DNA of 18,538 bases from Crocinitomicaceae bacterium (GTDB taxonomy: Bacteria > Bacteroidota > Bacteroidia > Flavobacteriales_D > Crocinitomicaceae), in contig JAURHO010000015.1 in NCBI GenBank assembly GCA_030833265.1, positions 1 to 18,538 of the forward strand, written 5' to 3'. Positions within the stretch are counted from its first letter, which is position 1. Every line of letters begins with the position of its first letter. This document shows, piece by piece, positions 15,371-18,538 of the stretch. Below the pieces are notes generated by a model, which did no database searches, was not told where the DNA came from, and saw only the letters and a list, made by a program, of their open reading frames with translations. A program made the position numbers and the translations under genes.

Positions 15371-16273
15371 TTAGCTTTTGGTTAACAAGGGTTTAAGTGC
15401 TTGTTTAAGATCTGGGTATTTGAAGGAAAAGCCCGTCTGTATTAATTTTTGATTGCTCGCTTTGAGGTTTGTTAATACAAGAAAAGCGCGCTCACCAAGC
15501 AATAATTTTAAAGCAAAAGCAGGCACTTTAGGTGCCCATAATGGTTTGTGTAGCAGTTGTGCAATCGTTTTAGTTAGATCCGAGTTACTGTTGTTGGCGG
15601 CGAGTGCATTGTAAGTGCCTTCAAGTTGTTTTTCAAAAGAAAATATCATCAGCTCGCAAAGATCATCGATATGGATCCAGGGGCTCATTTGTTCCCCTGA
15701 ACCAATTGCAGAACCAATGCCCATTGCAATTGGACGCTTCATGGCCGCCAACGCGCCACCCTGCGGCGTCAGCACCATGGCGATGCGCAATACCGAACCC
15801 TTGACTTGTTTCAAAATTTCCTGATGGGCCTTTTCCCATGCTTGCACAACCGTTGATAAAAAATCAGGGCCGTAAGGAGCACTTTCATGATATACAACAC
15901 CGGGCTCAGCCGCATAACAATTGACACCTGAAGCACCAATGTAATAATTCAGTGCTGGTAATTTGTCTAGTATGGAGGCCAAGAACACAGCGGGTTCTAC
16001 CCTTGATTTTATAAGTGCCGCCTTGCGTGACGCTGTCCAACGTGCGGCTCCAATATTTTCTCCACACAAATTAATAATACACTGAACAGCGGCTAACTTT
16101 TCAAGGTCTATTTTGCCATTACTTGGATCCCAAAAGACTTCATGGTTGGCCTTAGGTCGACGAGTCAGGACCAAAACGGTATAGCCTTTCTTTTCAAAAA
16201 GCTGTTTGAGGCGTTGGCCAATAAGACCAGTCCCTCCGGCAATGAGTACCGTTGCGGCTTGATTTACTTGCAA
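15371..16273 (-). CDS. TIGR01777-family NAD(P)-dependent epimerase
   Basis: 300 residues if the start is TTG 16273, the only start codon close to the nucleotide-binding motif. A GAAGGGAAC stretch just before it looks like a Shine-Dalgarno sequence, which is unusual here. An ATG at 16327 would give 318 residues but puts 64 bases inside the upstream lipoprotein gene. The protein is an atypical short-chain dehydrogenase/reductase of the YfcH/SulA-like group: VLIAGGTGLIGQRL binds the cofactor, VLTRRP follows, ALNYYIGASGVNCY is the active-site region and SPWIHIDDL is typical. The last 50 residues or so (LWAPKVPAFALKLLLGERA, then GFSFKYPDLKQAL) are the DUF1731 domain. The substrate is unknown for the family. 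Confidence 0.9.
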   Translation of the reverse strand: MQVNQAATVLIAGGTGLIGQRLKQLFEKKGYTVLVLTRRPKANHEVFWDPSNGKIDLEKLAAVQCIINLCGENIGAARWTASRKAALIKSRVEPAVFLASILDKLPALNYYIGASGVNCYAAEPGVVYHESAPYGPDFLSTVVQAWEKAHQEILKQVKGSVLRIAMVLTPQGGALAAMKRPIAMGIGSAIGSGEQMSPWIHIDDLCELMIFSFEKQLEGTYNALAANNSNSDLTKTIAQLLHKPLWAPKVPAFALKLLLGERAFLVLTNLKASNQKLIQTGFSFKYPDLKQALKPLLTKS

Positions 16274-16530
16274 GTTCCCTTCAGTTCCTGAATGGCGTTG
16301 TCCTTGCTCTGTTGGATGCTCTGACACAATTTCTCTTTTGTGGCCAATGCCTTTTTAAGCGCTAAAGTATCTTGATGAGTGGCTCCACCTGACCAAATAA
16401 TTGCACTTAAATCGTTGACTTTATTGGCTTGTTCTAAACAAGAACAATAAGCCTGATTATCTTGTTCACAAGCACTGCATATTACAAGTAAAAATCCTGT
16501 GAGTAGGAATATGTATTTTTGACGTATCAT
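16264..16530 (-). CDS. Small cysteine-rich lipoprotein
   Basis: 88 residues from ATG 16530; a TTG directly before it is also in frame. Residues 4-20 are hydrophobic (QKYIFLLTGFLLVICSAC) and Cys21 is the likely lipid-bearing residue, although Cys rather than Leu at -3 makes the lipobox atypical. The acidic residues just after (CEQDN) recall the Bacteroidota signal for export of lipoproteins to the cell surface. The mature part has four more cysteines (CSC at 29-31, one near 69, one near 87) in a CxCxE-x(n)-LC-x(n)-TC layout, likely disulphide-linked around a short helical hairpin. The function is unknown. The stop lies within the epimerase start region (10-base overlap), so they are probably co-transcribed. 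Confidence 0.72.
   Translation of the reverse strand: MIRQKYIFLLTGFLLVICSACEQDNQAYCSCLEQANKVNDLSAIIWSGGATHQDTLALKKALATKEKLCQSIQQSKDNAIQELKGTCK
16514..16521 (+). promoter_or_regulatory. Possible -7 box for the S41 peptidase gene
   Basis: TATTTTTG matches TAnnTTTG exactly, 44 bases before ATG 16566 and inside the start of the divergent lipoprotein gene. No clear TTG -33 element is present. The two divergent genes share a gap of only 35 bases, so their promoters would overlap. Confidence 0.35.
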
Positions 16531-16534
16531 CAAA

Positions 16535-16542
16535 CAAAATTA
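16535..16542 (-). promoter_or_regulatory. Possible -7 box for the small lipoprotein gene
   Basis: The minus strand reads TAATTTTG, an exact TAnnTTTG match, four bases (TTTG) before ATG 16530. As at 7607-7614, this would place transcription start on or next to the ATG. No -33 TTG is seen at normal spacing. Confidence 0.4.
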
Positions 16543-16565
16543 CAAATATTACGTATAGAGCTCCG

Positions 16566-18041
16566 ATGCTAAAAATTATCTTGGTCTTTATTTTGATTTC
16601 ATTCAGCCTAAGTGCTCAAGGTCAAGATTGTGTTTCTATTTTCAAACCAAAGAAACAATTGGTAGCCTCCACTTATTTGTGCGTTGACGCTATGCAGGCC
16701 GATCTTCTGCAATTACACAAACACATTCTACAAACGCACCCGAATCCGACCTACTACACCTCAACCTCAGCGCTCATTGAGTCCTTTGAAGTTGCGAAAA
16801 AAGCCTGTGAAAAACCACTCACCATGTTTGATTTCATGTTGGTGGTCAATACCTATCTGAATTCTTTGAAAGATTCGCACACCGGACTCAACCCAAAGGA
16901 CTTTCTTTACCAAGTCAATGCGCGTAGAAAAGTACTGCCTTTTTTCGTGACAAAAATTGACGGTAAGTTTTTCATTTACGGAGGACATTCCGATAGCTTA
17001 AAAGCGGCCGACGAATTATTAGCCGTAGACCAGTACCCCATTCAAACGCTTTATGACCTAGCGCATGGGCTCAGTATGTGCGAAGGCGCTGCAAAAGAGG
17101 CGCAAGAAGAAGTTGCTTTGGATTATATCGGTGTAGTCTATAACCTGCTTCAAATGAGTTTAAAAGCTCCTAAAGCCGCAGCGTTTAAGGTTGTGAAGTC
17201 AAATGGAGATACCGTGCTTTCAACTATACCATATGTGGCCACTTGGAAATATTTTTTGGAGAGCTTGGGCGGGCAAGCAGAAGACGAAATAAGCTTTTAT
17301 TTTGATGAAAAAAATCGTGGTGTATTAACGCTATCATCTTTTCAACCGCTCTCATTGCCCTTCTTTGAAAAGAAAGTAGATGAGTTTTTTGCAGAAGTAG
17401 AAAACCGAAAATGTGAAAACATCTATATTGATTTACGAGACAACCTTGGTGGTTTGCTTCGAGCAGAAGAGTATTTATTCAGTTATATCAATGTCAAAGG
17501 GGTTGCTGTTCAAACCAATTACTTATATAAAAGAAGTAACTATGACCGCTTTGCTTTATTGAGCCCTTTGCAGCAAATGCAGTTTGTCAATAGGGCTAAA
17601 AATGTGTATCCAAACGGGCTCATTTCAAAAGAATACGATTTCTACAAGATGCCGAAAGGTACCTCGCACACCATTCTGTACGATTATGTGCCAACCAATC
17701 AACGCAATTATACCTACAAAGGCAAATGTTCGCTCGTTTTAAATGGCAATTCGATGTCGGCATCCGTGTTATTTGCAGCTTGGTTTAAACACATCGATCG
17801 CGGAGAAATAATAGGGTCAACTTGTATGGGTGGCATGGGTGGCACCTTCGGAAATCCGGCGGCACTAACGCTCACGCATTCTCAAATTAGTGTCATTGTA
17901 TCCACTTTAAAATTCACCCCGCTACATATCAAAGAAAAAGTTTTGCAGCCCATTAGTCCTGATATCTGGCTAAATATGAGTAAACAAGACTTGATAGATC
18001 GGATAGATCCATTTGAGCGCTATTTGCAAAATCTGAATTAA
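16566..18041 (+). CDS. Secreted S41-family peptidase (tricorn/CTP-like)
   Basis: 491 residues. A signal peptide (about 1-18, ending LSAQG) is followed by an alpha-helical cap (40-110) and a split S41 domain. Recognisable are DSHTG with His105, the family strand IYIDLRDNLGG (286-296), and NGNSMSAS (393-400) with Ser398 at the nucleophile position. The Ser-Lys proteases (Prc/CtpA) have SASE and TFGK; here they read SASV and TFGN, so the lysine base is missing and His105 (as in tricorn-type members) would have to serve. There is no clear PDZ domain or T9SS sorting domain, so a periplasmic place is likely. It may cleave peptides or be a degenerate enzyme. It diverges from the lipoprotein gene and converges with the YqaA-type gene (four-base overlap). 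Confidence 0.85.
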   Translation: MLKIILVFILISFSLSAQGQDCVSIFKPKKQLVASTYLCVDAMQADLLQLHKHILQTHPNPTYYTSTSALIESFEVAKKACEKPLTMFDFMLVVNTYLNSLKDSHTGLNPKDFLYQVNARRKVLPFFVTKIDGKFFIYGGHSDSLKAADELLAVDQYPIQTLYDLAHGLSMCEGAAKEAQEEVALDYIGVVYNLLQMSLKAPKAAAFKVVKSNGDTVLSTIPYVATWKYFLESLGGQAEDEISFYFDEKNRGVLTLSSFQPLSLPFFEKKVDEFFAEVENRKCENIYIDLRDNLGGLLRAEEYLFSYINVKGVAVQTNYLYKRSNYDRFALLSPLQQMQFVNRAKNVYPNGLISKEYDFYKMPKGTSHTILYDYVPTNQRNYTYKGKCSLVLNGNSMSASVLFAAWFKHIDRGEIIGSTCMGGMGGTFGNPAALTLTHSQISVIVSTLKFTPLHIKEKVLQPISPDIWLNMSKQDLIDRIDPFERYLQNLN

Positions 18042-18463
18042 AGAAAGAATAGTAAGGTTACAATAGCGTAGCGAACAAACTTTCCAACCGTAATTAAAAT
18101 AAAGGTTGGCAGCCAGGGTGCCCTAAAAAACCCAAGGCCAATACCGATGAGGTCTCCGACAAAAGGAAGCCAACAAAGTAAAGCCATCCAACTCCCATAT
18201 CGTTGAATTTGACCTTGCCATTTTTCAATTTTCTCTGGTTTTGCGCCAAACTTTTTTAGCCAATTAGGATTGCCCAAATAGCCAATGCCGTAGTTCAGCC
18301 ACGCTCCCATCGAATTGCCGGCGGTGGCAACAAGCAAGCAAGTCCATGGTTCATAGCCATAATGAAACATGGTGGTTAAAAAGATCTCTGAGGCAATAGG
18401 TAAGATCGTTGCCGCCAAAAAACTTGCTAAAAACAGGCCAATATATCCGTATTCAAAAGTCAT
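18038..18463 (-). CDS. YqaA-type small inner-membrane protein (DedA/VTT superfamily)
   Basis: 141 residues with about four hydrophobic segments, typical of the short YqaA branch of the DedA/VTT (SNARE-associated) family. Conserved marks are the re-entrant-loop-like FLAATILPIASEIFLT, the GNSMGAWLNYGIGYLG stretch and SWMALLCWLPFVGDLIGIGLGFFR with its Gly/Pro turns. The wider superfamily includes lipid scramblases and undecaprenyl-phosphate flippases; the activity of YqaA itself is not settled. The ATG is seven bases after the T-run of the terminator of the upstream gene, leaving almost no room for its own promoter. Its stop overlaps the stop of the S41 gene on the other strand. Confidence 0.9.
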   Translation of the reverse strand: MTFEYGYIGLFLASFLAATILPIASEIFLTTMFHYGYEPWTCLLVATAGNSMGAWLNYGIGYLGNPNWLKKFGAKPEKIEKWQGQIQRYGSWMALLCWLPFVGDLIGIGLGFFRAPWLPTFILITVGKFVRYAIVTLLFFL

Positions 18464-18470
18464 GTGTCAT

Positions 18471-18495
18471 AAAAAAAGCCGGTTGCCCGGCTTTT
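18471..18495 (-). terminator. Intrinsic terminator hairpin, possibly bidirectional
   Basis: AAAAGCCGG (18474-18482) pairs perfectly with CCGGCTTTT (18487-18495) around a TTGC loop. On the minus strand the stem runs into seven T (18477-18471), so it fits termination of the minus-strand gene whose last codons are at the right edge, 20 bases upstream. On the plus strand four T follow, so weak bidirectional action is possible. It lies just before the YqaA-type start codon. Confidence 0.85.
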
Positions 18496-18514
18496 CAAAT
18501 TTGTTGTTTTAAGC

Positions 18515-18538
18515 TTAACGTTTTACAAATTTCTTTGT
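18515..18538 (-). CDS. C-terminal end of a minus-strand gene, probably T9SS cargo
   Basis: Reading inward from the right edge on the minus strand gives TKKFVKR and a TAA stop (18517-18515). This lysine/hydrophobic ending is what T9SS type A sorting domains usually look like (compare TKKILKI at the end of the kelch protein in this window). A strong terminator follows after about 20 bases, as expected of a real gene end. Seven codons are too few for certainty. Confidence 0.45.
   Translation of the reverse strand, partial: TKKFVKR

Noticed and set aside
1..18538. Defence island, prophage or CRISPR content
   Set aside because: I found no integrase, transposase, spaced direct repeats, tRNA attachment site or defence domain; the genes are housekeeping or envelope types throughout.

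Overview
The window looks like chromosomal DNA of a Bacteroidota bacterium, probably of the Flavobacteriales or a close relative. The evidence is: several secreted proteins ending in type IX secretion system (T9SS) sorting domains; a PorZ-type T9SS component; TAnnTTTG -7 promoter boxes instead of sigma70 -10 boxes; hardly any Shine-Dalgarno sequences; and many ATGA stop/start overlaps. It is dense with genes. No gap exceeds about 100 bp, and I see no tRNA, rRNA, insertion sequence, phage gene or CRISPR array.

Positions 1-3795 (minus strand, read right to left) hold four secreted proteins in a row: a GEVED-type adhesin-like protein and then three kelch-propeller proteins, the last cut by the window edge. 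All three junctions are ATGA overlaps, so this is a translationally coupled operon of T9SS cargo.

Positions 3859-11978 (minus strand) form a nine-gene run with gaps of 34 bp or less, or overlaps. In transcription order these are a polyprenol-phosphate-type glycosyltransferase, porZ, pnuC, a NadR-like ribosylnicotinamide kinase, a SCO1/SenC copper chaperone, an RluB-type pseudouridine synthase, an unknown membrane-anchored protein, a predicted outer-membrane barrel and pth. Functions are mixed: T9SS cell-surface attachment, NAD salvage, respiratory-chain assembly, and RNA/translation housekeeping. Possible internal promoters precede the SCO1 and RluB genes.

Positions 12081-13971 (plus strand) hold a three-gene operon that diverges from the glycosyltransferase: a RidA/2-aminomuconate-deaminase-like protein, a TPR membrane protein and a class I rRNA-type methyltransferase. 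The methyltransferase ends nine bases into the convergent PhoH-type PIN-ATPase gene. Further right on the minus strand lie a TIGR01777 epimerase and a small cysteine-rich lipoprotein. Diverging from the lipoprotein is a secreted S41-family peptidase (plus strand), which converges with a four-base overlap on a YqaA-type membrane protein. The right edge has a strong hairpin terminator and the last seven codons of another minus-strand gene, probably T9SS cargo.

Nothing here is clearly a new defence or mobile system. The points most worth a second look are the RluB homologue with Glu in place of the catalytic Asp, the tandem kelch cargo operon, the overlap between the glycosyltransferase and porZ, and the -7 boxes lying only 4-7 bases before start codons.
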